Positions 18,603 to 27,579 of a stretch of DNA of 64,000 nucleotides are shown here, in pieces. The notes under the pieces were generated by a model. It was given only the letters and a program-made list of their open reading frames with translations. It made no database searches and had not been told where the DNA came from. Location: the NCBI GenBank assembly GCA_965212005.1, contig OZ243038.1:1550001-1614000 (forward strand), given 5' to 3'. This DNA is from G965212005 sp965212005. Its GTDB lineage: Bacteria; Pseudomonadota; Gammaproteobacteria; Porifericomitales; Porifericomitaceae. The first letter of the stretch is position 1. Every line of letters starts with the position of its first letter. A program made the translations under genes and the position numbers.

Positions 18603-19475
18603 TCATTGTCTGCTGATGGCTGCCGGCGGATTCGCTGCCGCGCTGGGAGACTTCTTTCCGTTACGGTTGTGCCGGGAAGAGTGAAAAAACAATTCCCGCA
18701 GGCGTGCGCCCGGATCCACGGCATCCATCAGCGCCTCTCCGATGAGAAACGCATGTGCTCCCCGGGAGTGCAACAGCGCGACTTGTTCCGGGGTATGAAT
18801 GCCGCTCTCGGTGACTACCATCCGATCGGCCGGCATGTCGGCCATCAGGTCGATCGTGGTTTGCAGATCTATGCTGAAGTCGCGCAGGTTCCGGTTGTTG
18901 ATCCCGATCAGTTCGGTGCGCAGCATCATCGCCCGCGTCAACTCTGTGCGATCATGCACCTCGATCAGAACGTCCATGCCCAAGTGCGTCGCCAAGCCGT
19001 GAAGCTCGCATAATTTTGCATCCTCCAGGGCGGCGGCAATTAGCAGCACGCAGTCAGCGCCAGCCAGGCGTGCCTCGTACACCTGGTAGGAGTCGATTAG
19101 AAAATCCTTGCGCAGCACCGGCAGTTGGACGGCCTTGCGAGCCTGCCGCAAGTGCTCCAGCGAGCCCTGAAAAAATTTCTGGTCGGTCAGCACGGAAAGA
19201 CAGCTTGCGCCGGCCTCCTGGTAGCTCCGGGCGATCGCCTCCGGTTGGTAGTCTTCGCGGATCAGCCCGCGGCTGGGAGAGGCACGTTTCATCTCCGCGA
19301 TCATGGCAATCCGGCCCGCCGCCTGTGCCCGATGCAGTGCCTCGGCAAATTTTCTGGGCGGCTCCGGTCGCAGCCGTTCCAGGTGAGCCCGCAGTTCTGG
19401 CTCCGGGCATTCCCTTTTTCGGCTGGCAATCTCCTCCCGTTTATGCGCCAGAATTTCATCCAGGATCGTGGACAT
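18603..19475 (-). CDS. trpC: Indole-3-glycerol phosphate synthase
   Basis: 290-residue TIM-barrel enzyme converting CdRP to indole-3-glycerol phosphate in tryptophan synthesis. The N terminus MSTILDEILAHKREEIASRK is standard; IAEMKRASPSRGLI carries the catalytic Lys, VLRKDFLID the next Lys, GINNRNLRDF and VTESGIHTPEQV the phosphate-binding loops. A monofunctional form, without a TrpF domain. The C-terminal 25 residues are an extra basic/Ala-rich tail. Last gene of the leftward trp cluster, 26 nt after the unknown gene at 19501. Confidence 0.95.
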   Translation of the reverse strand: MSTILDEILAHKREEIASRKRECPEPELRAHLERLRPEPPRKFAEALHRAQAAGRIAMIAEMKRASPSRGLIREDYQPEAIARSYQEAGASCLSVLTDQKFFQGSLEHLRQARKAVQLPVLRKDFLIDSYQVYEARLAGADCVLLIAAALEDAKLCELHGLATHLGMDVLIEVHDRTELTRAMMLRTELIGINNRNLRDFSIDLQTTIDLMADMPADRMVVTESGIHTPEQVALLHSRGAHAFLIGEALMDAVDPGARLRELFFHSSRHNRNGKKSPSAAANPPAAISRQ

Positions 19476-19500
19476 GGTGTGGATGGCTGGCCCCAGGAGG

Positions 19501-20190
19501 CTACTTGGAGACCAGCAGGTCTAAGTTTTCCAATACCAGACCCTGCCAAACGGTCCCGTTCTCAATGGTTTTTTCAATTTGCTGGATGCGCTCCCTGGGA
19601 TCTGCAGACAAATCGAAGTGGAAATTGCAATTGACGGAGATCACTTCCTGTCTGCCGCCGTTGGATCCAGTCCTTTCTTCCGCGATGGCGTAGGTGCAGA
19701 AGCCATCCTTGATGCGGAATTTGAATTGCAGCTGCAACGTGTGCAGGTCTGCATGAGTGGCGGGCCAGGCGTCGGGCCGTAGAAAACGCGTGCTCAGCCA
19801 GGCTTTGCTGCCGGTGATCGGAAAGTGTAGGTGCCAGTTGAGGCCCACGGCGCTGTAGGGAGTATGTTTGAGGGCAAGCGCGTATTGCCGGGCGGCGTCA
19901 AAGGCTTCGTACCTGTCCCGGAAGGAGCCTTTGATCTCCTGGGTTACCACGCACCGGGAAAGCTCTACCAGGCAACTGATGCCATTCTTATATATGGTTT
20001 TGGCTAAAGGCGAGCTGCTCACGGTTTTCTCCACCTTCCAGTCTTCCCCGGCGATCCGGTTGGCGCGCAAAAATTCCGGATTGATAATGGAAGGGTTGTG
20101 TTGTTGGGCCAGCAGCACGGAGGAGACGCTGCGCAGGTAGAGTGCGTTGGACGGGGAGCCGGTTTTCGTGGTGGATCGTGAAGTGCTCAT
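19501..20190 (-). CDS. Protein of unknown function between trpD and trpC
   Basis: 229 residues from the ATG at 20190; an upstream in-frame ATG at 20217 is an alternative. I recognise no catalytic motif. Readable elements are HNPSIINPEFLRANRIAGEDW near the N terminus and EVISVNCNFHFDLSADPRERIQQIE near the C terminus. It is soluble, with no signal peptide or membrane segment. It sits between trpD (164 nt away) and trpC (26 nt), on the same strand, so it may be cotranscribed with trpC, but nothing links it to tryptophan synthesis. Confidence 0.7.
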   Translation of the reverse strand: MSTSRSTTKTGSPSNALYLRSVSSVLLAQQHNPSIINPEFLRANRIAGEDWKVEKTVSSSPLAKTIYKNGISCLVELSRCVVTQEIKGSFRDRYEAFDAARQYALALKHTPYSAVGLNWHLHFPITGSKAWLSTRFLRPDAWPATHADLHTLQLQFKFRIKDGFCTYAIAEERTGSNGGRQEVISVNCNFHFDLSADPRERIQQIEKTIENGTVWQGLVLENLDLLVSK

Positions 20191-20380
20191 TCGGCTTGAT
20201 TCAGTAGGATCGTGCAAGACAACCCGGCACGCTAATAGAAGACTCGCATTGTAACAGCTTTCCCACCGTGAGACTGTCGCTGGCCCGGCGCGTAACGCGG
20301 GTCCGTGCCGGCGGGAAAAACAGCGCCTTTGCCGGGGCCGGGCGCGGCGTGCAGGCGTGCGATTAGCAGGTTCGTGCCGG

Positions 20381-21400
20381 TTAGGGCAGGCTTTGACTGA
20401 AAGTTCTGAATTCCTCCAGCTTGGCGCGGGCGGCGCCGCTGTCGATCGCCTGCCGGGCCTGCTGCGTACCTTGCCGCAGATCCGCGCTTACCCCTGCCAC
20501 GTAGAGGGCGGCGCCGGCGTTCAGGATAACGATGTTGCGGTGCGCGCCAGGTTTCGCGTCCAGCACGGATCGAATCAAGTTCAAGCTGGCTTTGGGGTCT
20601 GCCGCTTGCAGTCCGTCGAGCTTTCCTTCCAGGCCGAGTTCCCTGGGATCGATGCAATACTGTTGTTGTTTGCCCTCGCGCAGTTCAATGGCTCGGGTCG
20701 GCGCCGCGCAGCTGATCTCATCGAGTCCGTCCTCCGAGTGTACTACCAGGGCATGCCTGCAGCCCAGGCGCTGCAGCGCTTCAATCACCGTTTCCAGCAG
20801 GGCATCGTCGTATACTCCCGTCAACTGGCATTCCGCGCCGGCGGGATTGCTTAAGGGACCGAGCAGGTTCAAAAAGCTATAAGTGCCCAGTTCCCGGCGC
20901 GGCGCGGCCGCGTGGCGCATCGCTTCATGATGACGAGGGGCAAACAGAAAACCGATGCCGATCCGTTCAATGCAGGCGGCGACCTGTTCCGGGCGTAGTT
21001 CCAGGCGGATGCCCGCCTGCTCCAGCACGTCGGCGCTGCCGCTGGCACTGGATACGGCGCGGTTGCCGTGCTTGGCTACGCGGGCACCGGCGGCGGCGGC
21101 CACCAGGGCGGCCGCAGTGGAGACGTTGAAAATGCCGGCGCCGTCGCCGCCGCTACCGCAGGTATCGACCAAGTGCCGGGTGTCTGTCAGCTGTACTCGG
21201 GTGGCAAATTCCCGCAGGACTTCGGCGGCGGAGGCAATCTCGGTCGCAGTCTCGCCCTTAAGCCGCAGCGTGGCCAGTGCCGCGCCGATCTGTGCCGGGC
21301 TGGCCCGTCCCTGCAGGATCTCTTTCATCATGGTCCGCATCTGCGCGGCGTCCAGGTCCTGGCCCGAGATCAGCCGTTGCAAAACAGGGATCAGGCTCAT
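20381..21400 (-). CDS. trpD: Anthranilate phosphoribosyltransferase
   Basis: 339-residue enzyme joining anthranilate and PRPP. It has the N-terminal helical part LISGQDLDAAQMRTMMKEILQG, the PRPP-binding CGSGGDGAGIFNVST, and KHGNRAVSSASGSADVLEQAG; the substrate residues of FLFAPRHHEAMRHAAAPRRELG and GLDEIS follow. Its ATG overlaps the trpG stop as ATGA, indicating translational coupling. Length matches the family (about 340). Confidence 0.96.
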   Translation of the reverse strand: MSLIPVLQRLISGQDLDAAQMRTMMKEILQGRASPAQIGAALATLRLKGETATEIASAAEVLREFATRVQLTDTRHLVDTCGSGGDGAGIFNVSTAAALVAAAAGARVAKHGNRAVSSASGSADVLEQAGIRLELRPEQVAACIERIGIGFLFAPRHHEAMRHAAAPRRELGTYSFLNLLGPLSNPAGAECQLTGVYDDALLETVIEALQRLGCRHALVVHSEDGLDEISCAAPTRAIELREGKQQQYCIDPRELGLEGKLDGLQAADPKASLNLIRSVLDAKPGAHRNIVILNAGAALYVAGVSADLRQGTQQARQAIDSGAARAKLEEFRTFSQSLP

Positions 21401-22011
21401 GACTGGTGCAGGAAGTTGTGCAGGATATCGTGTCCTTGCAGCGTCAGGATGGACTCGGGGTGAAACTGAAGGCCGAAGATGGGGCGGATGGAATGGCGGA
21501 CCGCCATGATTTCGCCCACTGCGTCCGCGGCGTCCGGTTCGGTCCGTTCAGGAGATTCCTCCTGGGCGCTCGTCCAGGCAGTAATCTGCAGGCACTCCGG
21601 AAGCGTGTTCCGGTCGATGACCAGCGAATGGTAACGGGTAGCGGTGAAGGGATTCTCGACGTTTTGGAACAGGTCCTTGTCATTGTGCCGGATGGGCGAA
21701 GTCTTGCCATGCATGATGCGCTGGGCGTGCACGGTGTTTCCACCAAAGGCCTCGCCGATGCATTGATGACCCAGGCAGACGCCCAGGATTGGAATGCGGC
21801 CCTCCAGGCGGCGAACCGCTTCCACCGAGATGCCGGCCCGTCCCGGAGTGCCGGGGCCGGGTGAGATGACCAGGCGTTCCGGGGCCAGCTCGACCAACTC
21901 CTCAACGCCGATCTGGTCGTTTCGGAGTACCTGCACCTGCGCTCCCAATTCCCCGAAATACTGCACCAGGTTATAGGTGAAGGAATCATAGTTGTCGATC
22001 AGGGCAATCAT
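21397..22011 (-). CDS. trpG: Anthranilate synthase component II (glutamine amidotransferase)
   Basis: 204-residue class I glutamine amidotransferase giving ammonia to TrpE. It begins MIALIDNYDSFTYNLVQYF; VISPGPGTPGRAG follows, then the nucleophile elbow LGVCLGHQCIGEAFGG (Cys) and the His/Glu pair FGLQFHPESILT. A PabA role, shared amphibolically with folate synthesis, cannot be excluded. The ATG at 22011 overlaps the trpE stop as ATGA. Longer in-frame starts up to 22095 lie inside trpE. Confidence 0.95.
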   Translation of the reverse strand: MIALIDNYDSFTYNLVQYFGELGAQVQVLRNDQIGVEELVELAPERLVISPGPGTPGRAGISVEAVRRLEGRIPILGVCLGHQCIGEAFGGNTVHAQRIMHGKTSPIRHNDKDLFQNVENPFTATRYHSLVIDRNTLPECLQITAWTSAQEESPERTEPDAADAVGEIMAVRHSIRPIFGLQFHPESILTLQGHDILHNFLHQS

Positions 22012-23501
22012 GCCTGGGGGGGCCGGGTAAATTCGCGCTCCGCCAGGTTCACGGCGTGAAAAACGGCGCGTCCCTTGCTCATGGTTTCTTCCCATTCTCG
22101 CGGTGCCTGGGAGTCTGCAACGATGCCGGCGCCGATCTGCAGGTGCAGCACGGCATCCTTGATGAGCGCGGTACGGATGGTGATGGCCAAGTCCATGTTT
22201 CCGGACCAGGACAGGTAGCCGACGGCTCCCGCGTAGATCCCGCGTGGGAGCGGCTCCAGTTCCCGGATGATTTCCATGGCGCGGATCTTGGGTGCGCCGG
22301 TGACGGTTCCGGCGGGGAAAGTGGCGCGCAGCACGTCGATCACGTTTTTATCCGGCGGCAGCTGAGCGCTGACGCTGGAAACAATATGCATGACGTGCGA
22401 ATAGCGTTCGACGATCATGCGTTCAGTCACCTTCACGCTGCCGACGCACGCCACCCTACCAAGATCATTACGGCACAGATCAACCAGCATCAGGTGTTCG
22501 GCTCGTTCCTTGGGGTCCGCCAGCAGCTCTGTCTCCAATCTTCGGTCCTGCGCTTCGTTGCTGCCGCGTGGTCGGGTGCCGGCGATGGGGCGCATCGTAA
22601 CGGTCTGTTCTTGTACGCTCACCAATGCCTCGGGAGATGAGCCGACGATTTTCAAATCGCCCAGGTCCAGGTAATACAGGTAGGGAGAGGGGTTCAGCGA
22701 GCGCAGTACGCGGTACAGATCCAACGGCCGGGGATGAAGCGGAATGTGCATGCGTTGCGACAGGACTGCCTGCATCACCTCGCCGTCGACTATGTACTCC
22801 TTGATGCGGTTAACCGCTTGCTCGAAATCCTGCCGGGGAAATCCAGAGCTGAAATCCCGTTCTTGCGTCAGGGTTTTCATGTTGACTTCCCTGGGCAGGT
22901 AGCGCAGCGGTTTGCGCAGGCGCTGGGCGATCGCGTCGAGTTGGGATTGCGCCTGTTCGTAGGCCGCAGGGTTTTGCGGATCGGCGTGCACCACAAGGTG
23001 CAGGCGATCGCTCAGGTTATCGAAAATGACCACCTGTTCAGAGACCATCAGGCAGATCTCCGGACAATCCAGTGGATCGGTGCGCGTGCGGCAGATCAGC
23101 CGGGGCTCAATGTAGCGGATAGTGTCGTAGCCGAAATAACCGACCAGCCCGCCGCAAAAGCGCGGCAGCCCGGCGACGGCAGGGGAGCGAAAGTTCTCCA
23201 GGTAATCCGCCAGCCAGGCGAGCGGGTCGGCGTGGTGTTCCTGCTGCAGGAGTTTCCCGTCGCGCAATACGCTGATCCGTTCGTCCCTGATTTGGATGCA
23301 GGTGGTGGTGGCCAGGCCGATAATGGAATAACGGCCCCACTTCTCGCCGCCCGTTACCGATTCCAGCAGATAGGTGTAAGGAGCGTTGGCCAGCTTCAGA
23401 TAGGTACTGAGCGGAGTTTCCAAGTCTCCGGGAAGCTCGCGATTTACCGGAATGCGCGTGTATCCCTGGCGGGCGAATTTGCGGAAGGCTGTTTTGTTCA
23501 C
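22008..23501 (-). CDS. trpE: Anthranilate synthase component I
   Basis: 497-residue chorismate-utilising enzyme making anthranilate. The N-terminal half contains the LLES motif of the Trp feedback site (YLLESVTGGEKWGRYS). The C-terminal chorismate-binding half holds MRPIAGTRPRGSNEAQDRRLE, DLCRNDLGRVACVGSVKV, FPAGTVTGAPKIRAME and IQIGAGIVADS-like LQIGAGIVADSQ. The LLES element supports TrpE over PabB. Its ATG overlaps the gph stop. Order gph-trpE-trpG-trpD-trpC resembles pseudomonads. Confidence 0.96.
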   Translation of the reverse strand: MNKTAFRKFARQGYTRIPVNRELPGDLETPLSTYLKLANAPYTYLLESVTGGEKWGRYSIIGLATTTCIQIRDERISVLRDGKLLQQEHHADPLAWLADYLENFRSPAVAGLPRFCGGLVGYFGYDTIRYIEPRLICRTRTDPLDCPEICLMVSEQVVIFDNLSDRLHLVVHADPQNPAAYEQAQSQLDAIAQRLRKPLRYLPREVNMKTLTQERDFSSGFPRQDFEQAVNRIKEYIVDGEVMQAVLSQRMHIPLHPRPLDLYRVLRSLNPSPYLYYLDLGDLKIVGSSPEALVSVQEQTVTMRPIAGTRPRGSNEAQDRRLETELLADPKERAEHLMLVDLCRNDLGRVACVGSVKVTERMIVERYSHVMHIVSSVSAQLPPDKNVIDVLRATFPAGTVTGAPKIRAMEIIRELEPLPRGIYAGAVGYLSWSGNMDLAITIRTALIKDAVLHLQIGAGIVADSQAPREWEETMSKGRAVFHAVNLAEREFTRPPQA

Positions 23502-24205
23502 GGTTGGGCCGCCTGCGGCAGTTCTGCCGGATGCTGAAACAGCTCCGGCAGCCGCGCTAGCGAATCAATCACGGCGTCCGGCCTGGCTTGGCGAATGTCG
23601 CGCCCCTGGGTGTAGCCGTAGTCGACGCACAGCACGGGCAGTCCGGCCGCCCGTGCCGCCTGTACGTCCACCTCGGTGTCTCCGATCATCAGTGCATCGG
23701 CTGCGGCCACGCCCTGGCTTTGGACGGCATGGAGCAAAGGTGCCGGATGGGGCTTCTTGTGTTTCAGGGTATCGCCGCTGATGATCACGGCAAAGAAGTC
23801 CTGAAGGCATAGTTTTTGCAGCAGTCGGCGGGTAAAGCGACAGCGCTTGTTGGTTACGCAGCCGAGTATGAAGCGCTGCTGTTGCAGCCAGGCCAGTCCT
23901 TCTGCCACGCCGGGATAACAATGGCTGTGCAGGAATTGGTTTGTCTGGTAGATCTCGGTAAACAGCCGCAGGGCTTGCCGGTACAGTCCGGGACTTGCTG
24001 CGCCGTCAGCATGCACCGCGAGCGCCTGCCGGATCAGGCCGTCGATGCCATCGCCGATCCAGGCGCGTACCCGCTCCTCGCCGCAGGGAGTCCGCTCCAG
24101 TTGGCGCATCGTGCAATCGACTGCCCAAGCCAGGTCCGGGGCGGTGTCTGCCAACGTGCCATCCAGGTCCAGCAACACCATCCGTGGCAGGTGCAGATAC
24201 TGCAT
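23498..24205 (-). CDS. gph: Phosphoglycolate phosphatase
   Basis: 235-residue HAD-superfamily phosphatase that removes 2-phosphoglycolate. Motif I is LLDLDGTLADTAPDL, motif II GCVTNK, motif III the Lys in KHKKPHPAP and motif IV MIGDTEVDV. The cap is the helical type 1 cap. It lies between rpe and trpE, as in many gammaproteobacteria, and overlaps trpE by 4 nt. The gap to rpe is about 200 nt without features. Confidence 0.93.
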   Translation of the reverse strand: MQYLHLPRMVLLDLDGTLADTAPDLAWAVDCTMRQLERTPCGEERVRAWIGDGIDGLIRQALAVHADGAASPGLYRQALRLFTEIYQTNQFLHSHCYPGVAEGLAWLQQQRFILGCVTNKRCRFTRRLLQKLCLQDFFAVIISGDTLKHKKPHPAPLLHAVQSQGVAAADALMIGDTEVDVQAARAAGLPVLCVDYGYTQGRDIRQARPDAVIDSLARLPELFQHPAELPQAAQP

Positions 24206-24407
24206 GATGATCGGTATCGCCTAGGAAGCGGCGCTGCCGAGCACGGGCGAGGCGGCGCCCGGTGCCGGGCGCGGCCTCCCGCCGGCGCCAGCAGGGTCGC
24301 CACCGGGGAGGGCCACCGGGCCTGGTACACGCTGCAGCAGCGAAGCAATGAGACTTTGCCCGGCAGAAGCTTGCGGCTGACGAAGATGGCTCATTTCAGG
24401 TGGCGGA

Positions 24408-25091
24408 CTAGTGGGAGGCCGGCTTGCCGGCGGCCAACTCTGCCCGCAAAGAGGCAAGCGCGGCCCGGCAATCCCCGCTGCCAAAGACAGCAGTGCCGGC
24501 GACAAAGACATTGGCTCCGGCTTCGGCGATTTGGCGTATATTATCAACGCCGACTCCGCCGTCCACCTCCAGCAGTACTTCCGGCTTGCGCGCCTCGATC
24601 AATGCTCGCGCCTGGCGCAGTTTGTCCAGGGAGGAAGGCATGAAAGCCTGCCCGCCGAAGCCGGGGTTGACTGACATCAGCAGCAGCAGTTCCAAGTGTT
24701 CGATCAGATTATCCAGGCAATCCAGCGTGGTTTCCGGGCGCAGCGCCAGCCCGGCCTGGCAGCCTTGCTCATGGATCAGCTGCAAGGTGCGCTCTGCCTG
24801 CTCGCTGGCATCGGGGTGAAAGCTGATATAGGTTGCCCCCGCCGCGGCGAATTCAGCGATCAGCCGATCCACCGGGGTGACCATCAAGTGCACGTCAATC
24901 GGAGCCTGGATCCCGTAGTTGCGCAAGGCTCGAACGACACCGGGGCCAAAACTCAGGTTCGGCACATAGTGATTGTCCATCACGTCCACGTGCACAAAAT
25001 CTGCGCCGGCATCGAGGACGCTTTGTACCTGCTCTCCCAGGCGCGCCAGATCGGCGGCGAGGATGGAGGGAGCTATGATAAAATGCGACAC
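24408..25091 (-). CDS. rpe: Ribulose-phosphate 3-epimerase
   Basis: 227-residue TIM-barrel enzyme interconverting ribulose-5-P and xylulose-5-P. Motifs are IAPSILAADLARLGEQV, HVDVMDNHYVPNLSFGPGVV (metal-binding His and Asp), DVHLMV, MSVNPGFGGQAF and LEVDGGVGVDNI with GTAVFG at the phosphate site. First gene of the leftward rpe-gph-trp series. Its 5' end overlaps the start of the divergent hydrolase gene by 17 nt. Confidence 0.96.
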   Translation of the reverse strand: MSHFIIAPSILAADLARLGEQVQSVLDAGADFVHVDVMDNHYVPNLSFGPGVVRALRNYGIQAPIDVHLMVTPVDRLIAEFAAAGATYISFHPDASEQAERTLQLIHEQGCQAGLALRPETTLDCLDNLIEHLELLLLMSVNPGFGGQAFMPSSLDKLRQARALIEARKPEVLLEVDGGVGVDNIRQIAEAGANVFVAGTAVFGSGDCRAALASLRAELAAGKPASH

Positions 25092-26034
25092 GGTTGTTGT
25101 TTACCTGGTAATTTCAGTGCCTAACTTTACTCGATTCTTAGCCGGGCGGCTATCATCTATCGGCGGGCGAATCCGATTTTTGCTGACCCCGGCATTGTCG
25201 GCGCTGTTGCCGGGGCTGTGGTCCATGCTGCTCGTGGCAGGTGCGGCGGCTCAAGAGCCAGTGGCACCGGCAGAGGCGGAGCAGCCGCAGAGGCTGATTG
25301 GGCTCCCTGCCCGGGAACAAATTATCTGGCTGGGCGCCGAGGACAGGGATTTCCCCACGTTGTTTCTGGCGATTGCGCCACAAGAGCAGCCGGCGCGTGC
25401 AGTCCTGCTGCTGCACGATTTGGAGGCACAGGCCGATGATCCATACTTGTTCCAGCCCCTGCGGCGTTCCCTGGCGGTGCGGGGATGGAGCAGCTTGTCC
25501 CTGCGCCTGCAACAGTTACGTCCCGAGGGGCGCGAAGACGTGCAAGCTTACCGCAGGCTGGCCGAATCGATCAGTAAACGGATCCGCATCGGCCTTGAAT
25601 TCCTGTATAAGCGTGACTATCAGGTCATGGTGGTGGGACACGGCTATGGGGGCTTTGTCGCGACTCTGTTATTTACCTCAGAAAGCCCGCCTGCAAGTGC
25701 CGGTCTGATTCTGATTAACCCAGACTGGCATTCCTACCCGGAGGGCCAGCGAACCCAGATGCTGGCGCTGCGGTCACTGCGCATTCCGGTACTGGACGTC
25801 TACAGTGAGCACGGTCGCGGAGTGGTCACCTCCACTGCGCAACAGCGCTACAACGCCTTGCTCGGTTCCGGTGTTGCCCTGTCCCGGCAAGTGAAGATCC
25901 CGTATGTGGGACACAACATGGGCGGCATGTCTGAACCTCTGGCTCGCATCCTTGCCAACTGGATGCGGCAGGTCCTCTCTGCACCATCGCCCCCCGTTGA
26001 GCAGGGGTCGTTGCCGGTCGAAGTGGGGGACTGA
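25075..26034 (+). CDS. DUF3530-like alpha/beta-hydrolase-fold protein
   Basis: 319 residues from the ATG at 25075, preceded by GGAGGGAG. A hydrophobic stretch LSALLPGLWSMLLVAGAAAQE (about 41-62) looks like a late signal sequence, so the true start may be an internal GTG/TTG. The mature part reads ARAVLLLHDLEAQADDPYLFQPLRRSL, GWSSLSLRLQ, VVGHGYGGFVATLL and ends near VGHNMGGM. This matches the DUF3530 hydrolase-like family. The nucleophile elbow has Gly-His-Gly-Tyr-Gly rather than GxSxG, so catalysis is doubtful. Confidence 0.72.
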   Translation: MIKCDTVVVYLVISVPNFTRFLAGRLSSIGGRIRFLLTPALSALLPGLWSMLLVAGAAAQEPVAPAEAEQPQRLIGLPAREQIIWLGAEDRDFPTLFLAIAPQEQPARAVLLLHDLEAQADDPYLFQPLRRSLAVRGWSSLSLRLQQLRPEGREDVQAYRRLAESISKRIRIGLEFLYKRDYQVMVVGHGYGGFVATLLFTSESPPASAGLILINPDWHSYPEGQRTQMLALRSLRIPVLDVYSEHGRGVVTSTAQQRYNALLGSGVALSRQVKIPYVGHNMGGMSEPLARILANWMRQVLSAPSPPVEQGSLPVEVGD

Positions 26035-26070
26035 AGTTCGCCCCGGGTTCGCGGCGGTCGGAAAATCGGG

Positions 26071-27267
26071 TTAGCGGGGGATCGTTTGGCGGCCATACAG
26101 GTACAGCAGCACCAGCAGCAGCAATGAGCCGATCAGGATTTGCAGAGTGCCGAGGGCGTTGCCCTGGTACAGCAGGAAGCTGACAAATGAACCCAAAGCG
26201 CCGCAAAGCGTCTGCAAGGTTCCCATCAGGCCCGACGCCGTGCCTGCCATTTCGGGCAGGTTGTTCATCACCAGCGTGATGGCGCTGCCGAAGATCAGGC
26301 CCATGCCGATTGAAAAGAAGATCAAACCGCCCGCCCCGGCCAGCGCAAGGTCAACGTCGATGTACATGGTGATGAAAAAAGGCAGGCTTGCGACCATCGA
26401 CAGGCAGCCGTAGTCGAGTGCTCCCCATTCATCCGTCCGTTGCGCCAGCCGCCTGCAGACCCAGGCGCCGTATAGATAAAACCCGGTAAAAAAGGCAAAA
26501 ATCCAGCCGACCAGGCTGGGGGAGATATGAAATTGATCCACCAGGATCGTTGAGAACCCGGCCACGTACCCGAGATAGCCGAAAAACAGCAAACCCAATA
26601 CGGCGGTTCCCAGCCGTGCCCGAGGCTCGCGGGCAAAGCGCAGGCAGTGTTGAAGGAGATTCTCTTCCTGCCGCATGCGGGTATTCCTGGTTTCGGGGAT
26701 GTACCGTCCTACCAGGAACAGGCAGAAAAATCCGAAAACCAGGGAAATGGCAAAGCAGCTTTTCCAAGCCAGGAAAGTCAGCAGAATGCTGCCGATTACA
26801 GGCGCGATAAGGGTGGAGACTCCGAGCGCGGAAATCAGCAGAGACATCACGCGGTTCAATTCCGCGCCCGTGGTGATGTCTCTGGCAATGGCCCGGGCCA
26901 TGACCGGCCCGACGGCGCCCCCGGCCCCCTGTACGAAGCGCCCCAGCAGCAGTAACTCGAAGCTTGGACTGGCGGCAATGATCCCGCCGCCGAGAATGAA
27001 AAGAAACAGTCCAAAATAAATCGTTTTCACCCTGCCGATCCGGTCCGACAGGTAGCCCAGGGGAATCTGCGCCAAGCCCAGGCTGAGCAGGTAGGCCGAG
27101 AGCACCAAGTGGGTGGTACCGCTGGAGACATTTAATGCGCGGCCTAACTCGGGGAAGGCTGGAATACAGACGTCGACGGTAAAGGCCGACAGGCACACCA
27201 GGATAGTTAAACTGCCGATCAGGGCGCTTTTATTACGGTCCCCCCGCTCGGTCTGCATGCCTTCCAT
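26071..27267 (-). CDS. MFS multidrug efflux transporter, Bcr/CflA type
   Basis: 398 residues with about 12 hydrophobic helices. TM2-TM3 carries GLAQIPLGYLSDRIGRVKTIYFG, the MFS motif A. GRFVQGAGGAVGPVMARAIARD is the motif typical of drug:H+ antiporter family 1 and of the Bcr/CflA subgroup. PETR follows TM6. Substrates cannot be predicted. The ATG at 27267 is preferred; the frame opens at 27318 without a better ribosome site. Convergent with the DUF3530 gene. Confidence 0.85.
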   Translation of the reverse strand: MEGMQTERGDRNKSALIGSLTILVCLSAFTVDVCIPAFPELGRALNVSSGTTHLVLSAYLLSLGLAQIPLGYLSDRIGRVKTIYFGLFLFILGGGIIAASPSFELLLLGRFVQGAGGAVGPVMARAIARDITTGAELNRVMSLLISALGVSTLIAPVIGSILLTFLAWKSCFAISLVFGFFCLFLVGRYIPETRNTRMRQEENLLQHCLRFAREPRARLGTAVLGLLFFGYLGYVAGFSTILVDQFHISPSLVGWIFAFFTGFYLYGAWVCRRLAQRTDEWGALDYGCLSMVASLPFFITMYIDVDLALAGAGGLIFFSIGMGLIFGSAITLVMNNLPEMAGTASGLMGTLQTLCGALGSFVSFLLYQGNALGTLQILIGSLLLLVLLYLYGRQTIPR

Positions 27268-27579
27268 GATACCTGAAATTCGTTTTTGGTCTGATAGACC
27301 GAAGCGGCGCGTAAACAAGGTTGCTCATTATGGCAAGAGGCATGGCCCCGTGCCGACAAGCCGAGGTTTGCCGCAAAGAGGATAGGTAGTATGCTACGCC
27401 AAAGATCTTATTGGTCCATTCTGATTGAGGGGAGCGGATTCTTGTTGCGGGTCAAAGAAATCGATGCACCGTCGCCGGTGCACGTTGTGAAGACAGGGCG
27501 CGCCCGTTGATCGTCGGTTTGCCGATGGGAGGAGTTGCAGGCTGAACCGTTCCCCGGACGGTGCCGTTTGCCTGTTGCC
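27268..27579. other. Divergent intergenic region (MFS gene / perM-like gene)
   Basis: 312 nt with no supported gene. It must hold promoters for both flanking genes; I could not assign boxes with confidence. Confidence 0.5.
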
